A stretch of 64,000 bases of DNA from Propionimicrobium sp. PCR01-08-3 (lineage in GTDB: Bacteria > Actinomycetota > Actinomycetes > Propionibacteriales > Propionibacteriaceae). Of this stretch, positions 38,694 through 47,436 are shown piece by piece. Made by a program: the position numbers and the translations under genes. The DNA lies in contig NZ_CP127390.1 of assembly GCF_030286045.1 (NCBI RefSeq), positions 2,187,482 to 2,251,481 on the forward strand. Direction: 5' to 3'. The notes beneath the pieces are model-generated. The model was not told where the DNA came from. It worked only from the letters and a program-made list of their open reading frames with translations, and ran no database searches. Position 1 is the first letter of the stretch; each line of letters begins with the position of its first letter.

Positions 38694-39248
38694 TCACACC
38701 CCCAGGAGTCCGGTCGGGAACGGCACGCCGAAGAAGACCGCGAACGTGAAGTACGTGATCGCCATCAACACCGCGGTGAGTAGCAGCGACTGCACGAGCG
38801 GCATCTTGATCAAGACGAGGCAGACGAAAAGCAGGAACAACGTGAGCCCGATCATGAATCCGAGAACCGGCATCAGTGCGATGAAGGCAACCAGACCGGC
38901 CAAGATGCCCAATGGACGCAGCCAGGCGCCGCGTCCGGTCTCCTCGTAAACTCCACTCTCGCCGTCGTCCTCGCTCACGGATATCAGGTCATCAGGATCG
39001 GCGGCATTCTGGCCCGCACTGCTGTCACCCCTACGGCCTTGGGCATAGGCACGCACGGTGATGACAGCGGCCAGTACCGCCCCGAGAGCACTCAGCACCA
39101 GCGGCCAGAAGCCCGGCCCCGGCTGTCCCTGATCCGTCCACAAGCTCAGCTGCGTGGACAGCACGATCCAGCCGAGCAAGACCAGCAGGATCAGTGCCGG
39201 CACGAGCGTCGCCTGGTTCATGAAGGAGCGGCGTTGCGTAGCACTCAT
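38694..39248 (-). CDS. tctB: Tripartite tricarboxylate transporter small subunit TctB
   Basis: A 184-residue protein with four membrane helices in two pairs separated by an acidic cytosolic loop (about residues 70-95), as usual in TctB. The pairing between tctC and tctA, with 8- and 3-base gaps, confirms the role. GGGGAAGCG lies before the ATG. Confidence 0.88.
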   Translation of the reverse strand: MSATQRRSFMNQATLVPALILLVLLGWIVLSTQLSLWTDQGQPGPGFWPLVLSALGAVLAAVITVRAYAQGRRGDSSAGQNAADPDDLISVSEDDGESGVYEETGRGAWLRPLGILAGLVAFIALMPVLGFMIGLTLFLLFVCLVLIKMPLVQSLLLTAVLMAITYFTFAVFFGVPFPTGLLGV

Positions 39249-39256
39249 CGCTTCCC

Positions 39257-40273
39257 CTAGCTCAAACCGAGTGCTTTGTAGTATTCGACGTACTTCTCCG
39301 ACTCGGACGCGACGAACTGCTCGGCTTCGTCCCCGTAGTACTCGATCGGAATCATCACCTGGTCAGTCACCCAAGCAGCAAACTCCTCGGACTGGCCGAC
39401 GGTGCGCAGCGCCTCAACCCAGAACGACTTCTGCTCGTCGGTGATGCCACCCGGCGCCATGATTCCCCGCGCCTGAGAGAATTCGATGTCGACACCCGCT
39501 TCTTTCATCGTCGGAACGTCGATGCCTTCCATGCGTTCGGCGGTCGAGACCGCCAGCCCCGTGACCCGGTCACCGTCGATCAGCCCCTTGACCTCTGCCG
39601 GATTGGTGGCAATCACGTCGACGTTGCTGCCGAGCAGCGCGGCATTGACCTCGGAGCCGCCTTCGAAGCTGACATAGGTGAATTTCACCCCGGTCTTCTC
39701 TTCGAGCAGGTACAGCAGAATCGAGTCGGCCGATCCGGTCTGAGTGCCGCCGAACTTGAGCGAACCCAGGGCGGCCTTTCCGGCGGTGATGAGTTCATCG
39801 AGCGAGGCGAAGCTGTCTTTGCGAACCGCGATCATCAACGCATCCGCACACAAGAAACCTAGATTCGTGAAGTCTTCATAGGAATATTCGAGGTCTTCGC
39901 TCAGCGGCGCGGTCAGGTATGAGGAGGACAAAGTGGCCAGATAATTCGGGTCGCCGGTCTTCGATTTCATGAAGGTGTAGGCCACTGCCCCGCTGCCGCC
40001 CGGGCGATTCTCGGGGGATACCGCGACGGGAACCGCCTTGCTATCGACCAGCAACTTGGCGACCTCTCGGCCGAAAAGATCCGACGAGCCACCTGCATCT
40101 GCGTGAATGATGAGTGCAGCATTGCGGTCCGGCATCCACGCGGCGCCGCCTCCTGCGCCCGAACCGGTACTTCCTGGCTGACCCGTGCAGCCCGTCAATC
40201 CAAGTAGCAGGCTTGAACTCGCACCTGCGATACCACCTATGAATGCGCGCCGGCTGAACCCGGAATCGACCAT
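39257..40273 (-). CDS. tctC: Tripartite tricarboxylate transporter binding lipoprotein TctC
   Basis: A 338-residue Bug/TctC receptor. The N-terminus carries both a twin-arginine-like motif (SRRAFIGG) and a lipobox (LTGC, about residue 27). VSPENRPGGSGAVAYTFMKSK and FGGTQTGSADS match the ligand pocket of the family. ATG 40273 follows a strong AAGGAGGAG; the longer frame to 40303 lacks one. Ligand is unknown, but the neighbouring sugar-acid genes suggest a C4 hydroxy-acid. Confidence 0.92.
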   Translation of the reverse strand: MVDSGFSRRAFIGGIAGASSSLLLGLTGCTGQPGSTGSGAGGGAAWMPDRNAALIIHADAGGSSDLFGREVAKLLVDSKAVPVAVSPENRPGGSGAVAYTFMKSKTGDPNYLATLSSSYLTAPLSEDLEYSYEDFTNLGFLCADALMIAVRKDSFASLDELITAGKAALGSLKFGGTQTGSADSILLYLLEEKTGVKFTYVSFEGGSEVNAALLGSNVDVIATNPAEVKGLIDGDRVTGLAVSTAERMEGIDVPTMKEAGVDIEFSQARGIMAPGGITDEQKSFWVEALRTVGQSEEFAAWVTDQVMIPIEYYGDEAEQFVASESEKYVEYYKALGLS

Positions 40274-40423
40274 GACTCCTCCTTGTTTCACGTGGCTTGC
40301 CACGTTCGTCGTCCCGCGCGGCCTGAGCCGCGCCAGGACGTATCTGTCGGTATTGCTTCATTACCTGCTGACTTCGACCGCGAACCGACGCCGGTATCGC
40401 GATGTCACACGAGCATGCCTTTT

Positions 40424-40431
40424 GTTATAAC
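40424..40431. promoter_or_regulatory. GTTATAAC operator candidate (tctC side)
   Basis: TTGTTATAACGG, an 8-bp palindrome of the kind bound by FCD-type GntR regulators (GT-N4-AC). Confidence 0.6.
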
Positions 40432-40542
40432 GGTTAGTCAAGAGTCCTGTAAAGATTCCCCGACGAGCTGTGTGAGAAGCTGTCATTCACGCTTACATTG
40501 CGGACTCGTAAGACTCGACGCCGATCCCGCGCCAGTAGATCA

Positions 40543-40550
40543 GTTATAAC
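40543..40550. promoter_or_regulatory. GTTATAAC operator candidate (second copy)
   Basis: CAGTTATAACCT, identical 8-bp core to the copy at 40424. Confidence 0.5.
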
Positions 40551-40610
40551 CTCTTTCGACGGGTAGCGTCCAAGCCTCGGCCACCATGGCGAGCCGCCCA
40601 TCGGGTGCAA

Positions 40611-40886
40611 CTAGTCACTCGGCTTCCAGCCGTGCAGTTTCGCCAGAATCAACGTGTGGATGCCCAAAAGCCCCGCCACCAGACACGCGATCTTCGTGAA
40701 GCCGTCATCGCCGAATCCGGTGACGAGGGCTGTCCGACCGCCGATGAGGCCGGCCAGTTGCACCACGACCACCACCACGCCGAGCGCCAGCATGACCGCC
40801 AGCAGGACCACGAAAACGACATTGCCGATCTTGATAAGGGTCTTTCTCGTCGGCCCGAACTTTTCTTCATTCACGGGTTCAGACAT
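40611..40886 (-). CDS. Small two-helix membrane protein of permease operon
   Basis: A 91-residue protein with two membrane helices (about 20-45 and 58-80) and a polar N-terminus. ATG 40886 has a strong AAGGAGGGGG. It lies 10 bases after the TRAP-like large permease stop, so the two should be co-expressed. It may be a reduced small subunit of that transporter, but it is only about half the length of DctQ and I cannot assign a family. Confidence 0.7.
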   Translation of the reverse strand: MSEPVNEEKFGPTRKTLIKIGNVVFVVLLAVMLALGVVVVVVQLAGLIGGRTALVTGFGDDGFTKIACLVAGLLGIHTLILAKLHGWKPSD

Positions 40887-40896
40887 GTCCCCCTCC

Positions 40897-42258
40897 TTAG
40901 GCGGGCGTCGGTACGACGCCCATAGCAATGGCTACGGCGAAGATGATGAACGGCAGAACGTAGTAGAGGATCAAAGGCTTGAAGGTCGTGCCGGGGTCGA
41001 CCTGAGCGATGCCCGAGCCGATGAAGATTGCGGGGCCTCCCGGCGGGGAGGCGTCCGCTGTCGAGATCGACACCATGATCGTCGCCACCGCGAGCGCCGG
41101 ATCGACTCCGATTGCGGTCAGCACCGCGAAGGCGGCCCCGGCGATGGTTGCCGCAGTGGCCGTTGCGCTGAGTGGTCCACCGACCAGCACGATCACCACC
41201 ACGACGATCAACGTGGTCAGAATTGCCGGCAGGTGCAGCGAGGTGATAGCTGTTTGAAGCTGCTGATCAAGTCCGAGTTCCAGCAGAACGGCGCTTCCTG
41301 CGAAGGAGAAGACGAGTGTCGCACCGATGTCCTTATATCGCGGAGCGACCTTCGACACGAATCCGAACCATTCCTTGCCGGATTTCGGAAGCTGCTTTCG
41401 TCCGACCAGGAGCCCGATCAGGCCCAACAGAACCGGCATCCAGATCAAGATGTCGATACCTTTTACCAGCGCCTTGCCGGTCTCCTCTCCGAATAGCGAG
41501 TTGAAGAGCGCCGGCCCAGGGCCCATCGTGAGCAACAGCGGGATCAAGATTCCCAGGTAGACCAGCAAGGTGAACCAACCTTGGCTCCACGACTGCCTCA
41601 TGGGCATCAACGATGCGGGATCGGGCTTTCCCGCCTTGCCTTGGCGGACGAAGAAGTAGACACACAGCAATCGCCAGAGCACGGTATAGCCGGCGACCAC
41701 GAACATCACGAGCAGCGTATTTCCGGAGTCGATGTTCGGCTGCACGGTGGCCAGCCCGACCACGATGAGGTATGCCGCGCTCGGCGGGATGACCGTCCCG
41801 TTTCCCGAGTTGCCGGCGATGACCGTCGCAGCCGTCGACGACTTGAAGTTCGACTTCTGCATCCATGGCACGGTAACCGAACCGATCGTTGCAGCGTTGG
41901 CTGCCGCGGAATGGGTCAATGCACCGAAGCCTGCGGAGGCAACTGTCGCGACGTATCCCGGGCCGCCTTTGAAGCGTCCGAGCAGCGAGTTGAGGATGTT
42001 GACCTGATGCGAGATGATGCCCGTCTCGCCCAGGAGGTATCCGACGAATACGAAGGCGAGTGCTGCGAATACCACCGGTTGATCGAGTGCCGACTCGATG
42101 CCCAACCACAAGAAGGACAAGAACTGCTTGCCACCAAAGACGCAGAGCACGACGAATGCCACCACCATGGACTCGCCGATGCCGCGCTTGAGAACGACTG
42201 CGCCCACCACGATTACCGCGAGGTAGACGACCAGCGCCCAGATTGCCATGCCGAACAA
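40897..42258 (-). CDS. TRAP-transporter large permease (DctM-like)
   Basis: A 453-residue protein with about 12 helices. GFGALTHSAAANAATIGSVTVP and NSGNGTVIPPSAAYLIVVG resemble the two re-entrant substrate/Na+ motifs of DctM subunits. The second-half motif GGPLSATATAATIAGAA and SISTADASPPGGPAIF is its repeat. I start it at TTG 42258 because AAAGGAGG lies 6 bases before it; ATG 42249 is the alternative. No periplasmic receptor gene accompanies it. It should import a carboxylate, controlled by the GTTATAAC box at 42337. Confidence 0.82.
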   Translation of the reverse strand: MFGMAIWALVVYLAVIVVGAVVLKRGIGESMVVAFVVLCVFGGKQFLSFLWLGIESALDQPVVFAALAFVFVGYLLGETGIISHQVNILNSLLGRFKGGPGYVATVASAGFGALTHSAAANAATIGSVTVPWMQKSNFKSSTAATVIAGNSGNGTVIPPSAAYLIVVGLATVQPNIDSGNTLLVMFVVAGYTVLWRLLCVYFFVRQGKAGKPDPASLMPMRQSWSQGWFTLLVYLGILIPLLLTMGPGPALFNSLFGEETGKALVKGIDILIWMPVLLGLIGLLVGRKQLPKSGKEWFGFVSKVAPRYKDIGATLVFSFAGSAVLLELGLDQQLQTAITSLHLPAILTTLIVVVVIVLVGGPLSATATAATIAGAAFAVLTAIGVDPALAVATIMVSISTADASPPGGPAIFIGSGIAQVDPGTTFKPLILYYVLPFIIFAVAIAMGVVPTPA

Positions 42259-42336
42259 CGCATTCCTCCTTTGGAATCCGGTTGTGCTTGCGGGCCAGGT
42301 CGCCGGCCTCATAGCCAGTCGAACCACTGCCAAACT

Positions 42337-42344
42337 GTTATAAC
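42337..42344. promoter_or_regulatory. GTTATAAC operator candidate (permease promoter)
   Basis: TGTTATAACA, a perfect 10-bp palindrome 79 bases before the permease start. Confidence 0.65.
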
Positions 42345-42457
42345 ATGATGTCATTAGCAAACTCAATGGTCAATCATTTCAAGTCTTGAGTTTGGTATCT
42401 ATCGGCGCTGAGCACGCGGCTTGGATTCAGAAACACCCTTGACCCAACGTCGTCACA

Positions 42458-42465
42458 GTTATAAT
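42458..42465. promoter_or_regulatory. GTTATAAT operator candidate (dehydrogenase promoter)
   Basis: CAGTTATAATCT, one base from the palindrome, 71 bases before the dehydrogenase start. TATAAT also offers a good -10 sequence for the rightward operon. Confidence 0.6.
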
Positions 42466-42535
42466 CTTCTCTCAGAGAGTGCAGCCGCAGCGATGCGGCG
42501 ACATCCCCTCATTTCGCTGACATCAAGGAGACCCA

Positions 42536-43618
42536 ATGACTGACGGACGCAGCTACACACTCGGGGTGCTCAATGGCGACGGCATCGGTCCCGAGATCGT
42601 GCCCGCCTCGGTCCTCATCGCGGACGCAGCTGTCAAGGCCGCCAATGCGCAGCCCATTCAGTGGCGCCGGTTGCCACTCGGCTTCGAAGCAATCGAGAAG
42701 CTCAACGAGGCCACTCCGGTGAGCACGCTCGAGGCCCTCGCCGAAACTGACGGCTGGATTCTCGGCCCGCACGACAGCGCGGCCTATCCCGAACCATTCA
42801 AGTCTCAGCTCAATCCGTCAGGCACCATCCGCAAATATTTCGATCTCTTCGCGAACATCCGCCCGGCCAAGGCCTTCCCAGGCTCCAGTCCGCTCAAGCC
42901 CGGCACCGATCTGGTCATCTACCGCGAGAACACCGAGGGCTTCTATGCCGACCGGAGCACCTTTAAGGGCACCGGTGAGTTCATGCCCACTCCCGACGTG
43001 GCGATCATGCTCGGCATCATCACTCGCGCCGGCTGTGAACGTATCGCGCGAGCGGCTTTCGAGGCTGCCGAGCGGCGCCGCAAGAAGCTGACGATCGTCC
43101 ACAAGGCGAATGTGCTCAAGCTCACCACCGGCATGTTCCGCGACGTCTGCCGAGAAGTCGGCCAAGACTTCCCCGATGTGACGGTGGACGACTACCACAT
43201 CGATGCCTTCACCGTTCACCTGCTGCGCCGGGCGCCCGAGTTCGATGTGATAGTCACGGAGAACATGTTCGGCGACATCTTGAGCGACCTCACCGGTGAG
43301 CTCGCCGGCTCTCTCGGCCTGGCACCATCGCTCAATGCATCCGATACCCGCGCGATGGCTCAAGCCGCACATGGCTCGGCCCCCGACATCGCCGGTCAGG
43401 ACAAGGCCAACCCGATAGCGATGATTCTTTCCACCGCCATGCTCTTCGATTGGCTCGGAGGAAAACACAACGACCCGGCGATCACTCGGGCAGGCAGATT
43501 GATCGAACAAGGCGTCACCGACACCGTCGCCGCAGGCGTCTGCACGACCGACATGGGCGGATCGGCCACCTGTTCCGAGTTCGCTGCGGCGGTCGCGAAC
43601 CACATCGCGGGAAACTGA
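42536..43618 (+). CDS. Isocitrate/isopropylmalate/tartrate dehydrogenase family enzyme
   Basis: A 360-residue NAD(P)-dependent beta-decarboxylating dehydrogenase fold, likely acting on a 2-hydroxy acid. NGDGIGPEIV (13-22) is the N-terminal family motif, ENTEGFYAD the substrate loop, KANVLKLT the catalytic Lys region, and the metal-binding DAFTVHLL and NMFGDILSDL aspartates are intact. It differs from LeuB and Icd in the substrate loop, so it resembles tartrate or D-malate dehydrogenases. AAGGAGAC precedes the ATG. In this cluster it may oxidise the C4 sugar acid before phosphorylation. Confidence 0.88.
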   Translation: MTDGRSYTLGVLNGDGIGPEIVPASVLIADAAVKAANAQPIQWRRLPLGFEAIEKLNEATPVSTLEALAETDGWILGPHDSAAYPEPFKSQLNPSGTIRKYFDLFANIRPAKAFPGSSPLKPGTDLVIYRENTEGFYADRSTFKGTGEFMPTPDVAIMLGIITRAGCERIARAAFEAAERRRKKLTIVHKANVLKLTTGMFRDVCREVGQDFPDVTVDDYHIDAFTVHLLRRAPEFDVIVTENMFGDILSDLTGELAGSLGLAPSLNASDTRAMAQAAHGSAPDIAGQDKANPIAMILSTAMLFDWLGGKHNDPAITRAGRLIEQGVTDTVAAGVCTTDMGGSATCSEFAAAVANHIAGN

Positions 43619-43621
43619 GCG

Positions 43622-44293
43622 ATGTCTGCTCGCCCGACGATCGCCGTCATCCATGCGACCCCGAATGCCATGGCTCCCGCAGCCGGGGCCATGTCGGAGG
43701 CCTTTCCGGAGGCCGAGGTATGGAATGTGCTCGACGACCGCTTGATCAAGGACGCCAACGCCGCAGGCGGGCTCACTGCTCAGCTCGCCGGCCGCATGGG
43801 CGAGTTGATCGACTACACGATCGAGCACGGCGCGCAGGGAGTCTTGCTGTCGTGCTCGATGTACGGGCCTGCCGCCATCGCTGCGCGAACCCGGCACACG
43901 GAGCCCATTTTGGGTTCGGACGAGGCACTGTTCGATGCAATCGCCGAGCGGCGGCCCCACCGTGTCCTGCTACTCGGCCCGCTGCCCACACCGGTAGCGG
44001 ATTCCATCAGCAGGCTCCGCGCATACCTGCAGGAACGCGATCAGCTGCCCGAATTGATCGGGGTGGATGTCCCCGGGGCAGGGCCGGCGGCCGCGGCGAA
44101 CGACACGCAAACGCTCGCCGACGTGCTGATCGCAGCAGCACGAGGCCATTCCGAGCCGGCCGACATGATCGTGCTCGGCATGTTTTCGGTAGCACCCGCG
44201 CGCGCTGCCGTGGAAGCGGCTTTGGGCGTTCCCACCCTGGCTCCGCCGCAGATGGCGGCAGCCACACTGCGCGACACGCTGCTGACTGATTGA
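43622..44293 (+). CDS. Aspartate/glutamate racemase family protein
   Basis: A 223-residue protein of the Asp/Glu/hydantoin racemase fold. The first catalytic cysteine is kept (C78 in LLSCSMYGP). The second, normally in LGC near the C-terminus, is replaced by Met187 (VLGMFSVAP). A two-base racemase mechanism is therefore doubtful; an isomerase or decarboxylase-type reaction or another ligand-binding role is possible. It begins 3 bases after the dehydrogenase stop and lies 12 bases before otnK, so it belongs to the operon. Confidence 0.82.
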   Translation: MSARPTIAVIHATPNAMAPAAGAMSEAFPEAEVWNVLDDRLIKDANAAGGLTAQLAGRMGELIDYTIEHGAQGVLLSCSMYGPAAIAARTRHTEPILGSDEALFDAIAERRPHRVLLLGPLPTPVADSISRLRAYLQERDQLPELIGVDVPGAGPAAAANDTQTLADVLIAAARGHSEPADMIVLGMFSVAPARAAVEAALGVPTLAPPQMAAATLRDTLLTD

Positions 44294-44305
44294 CGAGGAG
44301 TCTTG

Positions 44306-45553
44306 ATGGCGACACCGTGGCTGGGAGTTATCGCCGATGATTACACCGGCGCAACCGATGTGGCCGCTGCCCTGCGCCGGAGCGGGGTGGCGACAGCGCT
44401 TGCTTTCGATGTTCCGCAGGAGTCACCCCCGCCGGACGTGACAGCGCTGGTGGTGGCGCTCAAATCACGAACGATCCCGGCAGAAGACGCGGTCGCAGCA
44501 TCCTTGGCGTCCCTTGCCTGGCTTCGGGACGCAGGCGTCGAGCAGACATATATCAAGTACTGCTCAACCTTCGATTCCACTGCCGAAGGCAATATCGGCC
44601 CGGTCACCGATGCCGTGATGGACGCGCTGGATAGCGGCCTGGTGATTGCGGTCCCCGCCTCGCCCGAGCACGGACGTACTGTTTTTCAGGGGCACATGTT
44701 CGTCGGCACCCAGTTGCTCTCGGAATCGTCGATGGCCCGGCACCCGCTGACCCCGATGACCGATCCGAATCTGGTGCGGGTTCTCGCGTCCCAAACCACA
44801 CGCGAGGTCGGTCTGCTGTCCCACGATCGGCTGCTGGGCTCGAGCAGCTCCGAGGTGATCGAGTGGCTGGATTCGCAACGCACAAGCGGCGTGCGGCATC
44901 TGATCGCGGACACCACCGATGAGGACGACCTGGCACGGCTGGCCGAAGTATGCATGACCCAGAAACTGGTCAGCGGCAGCGCCGGGCTAGCTCGCGCCAT
45001 GGGAGTGGTCTACGGCGATCAGTCAGAAAGGCCGACCGGCGCGATTCCCCGGTTACCCGAGGGGGACGCCGTCGTCGTGGCCGGGAGCTGTTCCGACACG
45101 ACGCTTCGGCAGGTCGCGCTGGCCAAGCAACAGATGCCCGCCTTCCGCGTCGATCCGGCCGTCGGCTCGGTGGCCGAGCTGGACGACCAGGTCAGCGAAT
45201 GGTTGGACGCGCATAGCGCCGATCCCCGGGTGCTCGTCTACTCGTCCGCTTCCATTGAGGAGCGCCGGGCCAGCGGTCAGGCATTGGGGCCGGACACCGG
45301 GGAGAAGCTCGAGCAGATTCTTGCCCGCGCGGCAGCGAGACGGGTTGCGCAGGGATCGAGACGTGTCATCGTTGCCGGTGGCGAGACCTCCGGCGCCGTC
45401 GTCAACGCACTGCGGGTGCATTCGGTGCTTATCGGCGAAGAGGCCGATCGCGGGGTGCCCTGGTGTATCGCGCGGAATCCCGAACTCGCCCTGCTGTTGA
45501 AATCCGGCAATTTTGGATCCGATGACCTGCTAGAAAGGACAAGCCGTGAATGA
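44306..45553 (+). CDS. otnK: 3-oxo-tetronate/four-carbon acid sugar kinase (DUF1537)
   Basis: A 415-residue kinase of the OtnK/DtnK family that phosphorylates four-carbon sugar acids at O4. ADDYTGATDVA (about 9-19) is the substrate motif, KYCSTFDSTAEGNIG the acid-sugar loop, and the C-terminal ATP site GGETSGAVVNAL is intact. GAGGAG lies 5 bases before ATG 44306. The next gene starts inside its last codons. In known pathways OtnK makes 3-oxo-tetronate 4-phosphate for OtnC. Confidence 0.93.
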   Translation: MATPWLGVIADDYTGATDVAAALRRSGVATALAFDVPQESPPPDVTALVVALKSRTIPAEDAVAASLASLAWLRDAGVEQTYIKYCSTFDSTAEGNIGPVTDAVMDALDSGLVIAVPASPEHGRTVFQGHMFVGTQLLSESSMARHPLTPMTDPNLVRVLASQTTREVGLLSHDRLLGSSSSEVIEWLDSQRTSGVRHLIADTTDEDDLARLAEVCMTQKLVSGSAGLARAMGVVYGDQSERPTGAIPRLPEGDAVVVAGSCSDTTLRQVALAKQQMPAFRVDPAVGSVAELDDQVSEWLDAHSADPRVLVYSSASIEERRASGQALGPDTGEKLEQILARAAARRVAQGSRRVIVAGGETSGAVVNALRVHSVLIGEEADRGVPWCIARNPELALLLKSGNFGSDDLLERTSRE

Positions 45554-46169
45554 CGAACGCGAGTTGCGCGTCCAGCTGTGCCGGATGGGCGCATCACTCT
45601 TCAACCGAGGGCTGACCCACGGACGCACCGGCAACCTGAGTGTACGAATCGACGACCGCATCCTTCTGACCCCCACCGGTGGATCATTGGGCGACCTCGA
45701 TCCCGACAATCTCGCCATCATCAATCTGGCAGGGGAACATATCGGTGGTGCCAAGCCGTCGAAAGAGGCGTTCCTGCACGCAGCGTTCTACCGGGCCCGC
45801 CCCGATGACCGCGCAGTTGCGCATACGCACAGCACGCATTCGGTAGCGGTCTCGTGTCTGGCCGATGTCGATCCCGCAGACGTGCTGCCTCCGCTCACCG
45901 CCTATTACGCGATGCGAGTCGGCCACCTGCCGCTGGTTCCTTACCACGCTCCAGGGGATGATTCGTTGCGTGACTTGGCTGAACGCCTGGCAGCAGACCA
46001 TCACGCCATCCTGATCGCCAACCACGGACCGGTGATCGGCGGCAAAGATCTGCCGACCGCGGTCGACGCCATCGAAGAACTGGAGGAAACCGCGAAGCTG
46101 GCTCTCCTGCTGCATGGCCGCGAGATCAAGCCGTTGACCGATGAACAGGCTGAAGCGCTACGCAGATAG
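45546..46169 (+). CDS. otnC: 3-oxo-tetronate 4-phosphate decarboxylase (class II aldolase)
   Basis: A 207-residue class II aldolase/adducin family enzyme; OtnC members decarboxylate 3-oxo-tetronate 4-phosphate to dihydroxyacetone phosphate. Metal ligands H-x-H are in AHTHSTHSV (about 92-100) with a further His in ANHGPVIGG. NLSVR and LTPTGGSLGDLD are the phosphate loop. GTG 45546 overlaps the otnK stop by 8 bases, which supports a shared pathway. Confidence 0.9.
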   Translation: MNDERELRVQLCRMGASLFNRGLTHGRTGNLSVRIDDRILLTPTGGSLGDLDPDNLAIINLAGEHIGGAKPSKEAFLHAAFYRARPDDRAVAHTHSTHSVAVSCLADVDPADVLPPLTAYYAMRVGHLPLVPYHAPGDDSLRDLAERLAADHHAILIANHGPVIGGKDLPTAVDAIEELEETAKLALLLHGREIKPLTDEQAEALRR

Positions 46170-46216
46170 CCGGTGCCAGGCTCAGCTGTTTCACCGTTGA
46201 CAAGGGGGTTGACACC

Positions 46217-47362
46217 ATGGCGAATGGATACGTCGCATACGTCGGATCGCGTAGCACTGCTGCCCGGAAAGCGTCCGGGATCGGCATCACCGTCTGGGAT
46301 GCGCCACCGATGGCGCAGTGGGCACCACTGCAAACCATTGTCGCCGACGACGGAGAGGGACGGCCGCATGAGGTTCCGGCCAACCCGACCTACCTGCTGG
46401 TGTCGGACGATCGGCGCACGCTATACGTCGCCTATGGCGATTCGCGGCAGGTGGGCTGGCTGGATATCGATCAAGACAGCGGATTGCTGTCGCCGGGCGG
46501 CCTGATCGACATCGGCCACGCCAACCCCGTCGACCTGCTCCAAATTGGTTCGTGGCTGATCGTCGCCTGCCTTGCCGTACCCGGCGAGATCATCGTCCTT
46601 CCCGTCGGGCAGGACGCGAGCCTGGGCGCTGCAGTCGATTCGTTCACTCCCGAGGGCATCCTCGGCCCCCACGCCGAGCGGCAGAAGGGCGCCAACCCAC
46701 ACCAGACCGTGCTCGATCCTTCGGGGCGCTGGCTGCTTGTCTGTGACCGCGCGCATGACACCGTGTGGATCCTTGATTTCGATCAAGGCACCGGAAAGCT
46801 GCGGCTGCACGGCCAGTTCCGCACGAAGCGGGCGGAGGGCCCTCGCCATATTGCCTTTCATCCTGATGGGCAGATTGCTTATGTGATCACCGAGCTGCGG
46901 TCGGACATCTATGTGTGCCGGTGGGATGCAGATACCGGCCGGTTGAGCGGTATTCAGGTGCTTCCTTCTTATCCGGACGACGCCCTGTTCGACTCCTGCG
47001 CGTCCGAGATCTGTGCGTCGGCGGATGGGCGGTGGGTATTCGCCTCGAACAGGAGCGGGATAAGCGATGATTTTCCGCCGGCCACACCCGAACCGGACAC
47101 GATCGGTGTCTTCGCGGTACAACCCGATGGCACCCTACGGCCCGACCATTGGGTATCGACCCAAGGTCATCGTCCACGATTCTTCGTTGCCGATCCGGCT
47201 GAGCAATCGATCCTCGTCGCAAATGAAATCAGCGGAACCATCTGTTCGCTTCCGCGCTCAGACAATGGATTGGACGAAGGAACGCTCGTCGCCACAGCCG
47301 CCTCCCCAACGTGTATTGCGTGGGGGCAAACGGCTGAATCGCGATCGGGCCTGATCCAATGA
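46217..47362 (+). CDS. Lactonase family beta-propeller protein
   Basis: A 381-residue seven-bladed propeller of the 6-phosphogluconolactonase (Pgl, cycloisomerase 2) family. Repeat-defining blades read PHQTVLDPSGRWLLVCDR, GPRHIAFHPDGQIAYVITEL and SEICASADGRWVFASNR. No signal peptide, so it is cytosolic. In this operon it probably opens a tetronolactone or similar sugar lactone to the acid handled by the downstream enzymes. Its stop overlaps an ATG that could begin the regulator gene. Confidence 0.88.
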   Translation: MANGYVAYVGSRSTAARKASGIGITVWDAPPMAQWAPLQTIVADDGEGRPHEVPANPTYLLVSDDRRTLYVAYGDSRQVGWLDIDQDSGLLSPGGLIDIGHANPVDLLQIGSWLIVACLAVPGEIIVLPVGQDASLGAAVDSFTPEGILGPHAERQKGANPHQTVLDPSGRWLLVCDRAHDTVWILDFDQGTGKLRLHGQFRTKRAEGPRHIAFHPDGQIAYVITELRSDIYVCRWDADTGRLSGIQVLPSYPDDALFDSCASEICASADGRWVFASNRSGISDDFPPATPEPDTIGVFAVQPDGTLRPDHWVSTQGHRPRFFVADPAEQSILVANEISGTICSLPRSDNGLDEGTLVATAASPTCIAWGQTAESRSGLIQ

Positions 47363-47436
47363 CAGCTATGATCCGGGCAGCTGATATCGGCGAGTCGCCT
47401 GCCGTTAGAGTTAAGCCTCGACTTGAGGAGGCAACG

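Larger units (their letters stand above)
40274..40610. other. Intergenic region with two GTTATAAC boxes
   Basis: The 337 bases upstream of tctC hold no gene. They contain two copies of GTTATAAC, one 151 bases and one 270 bases before tctC, so this is likely a regulatory region for the TctCBA operon. Confidence 0.6.
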
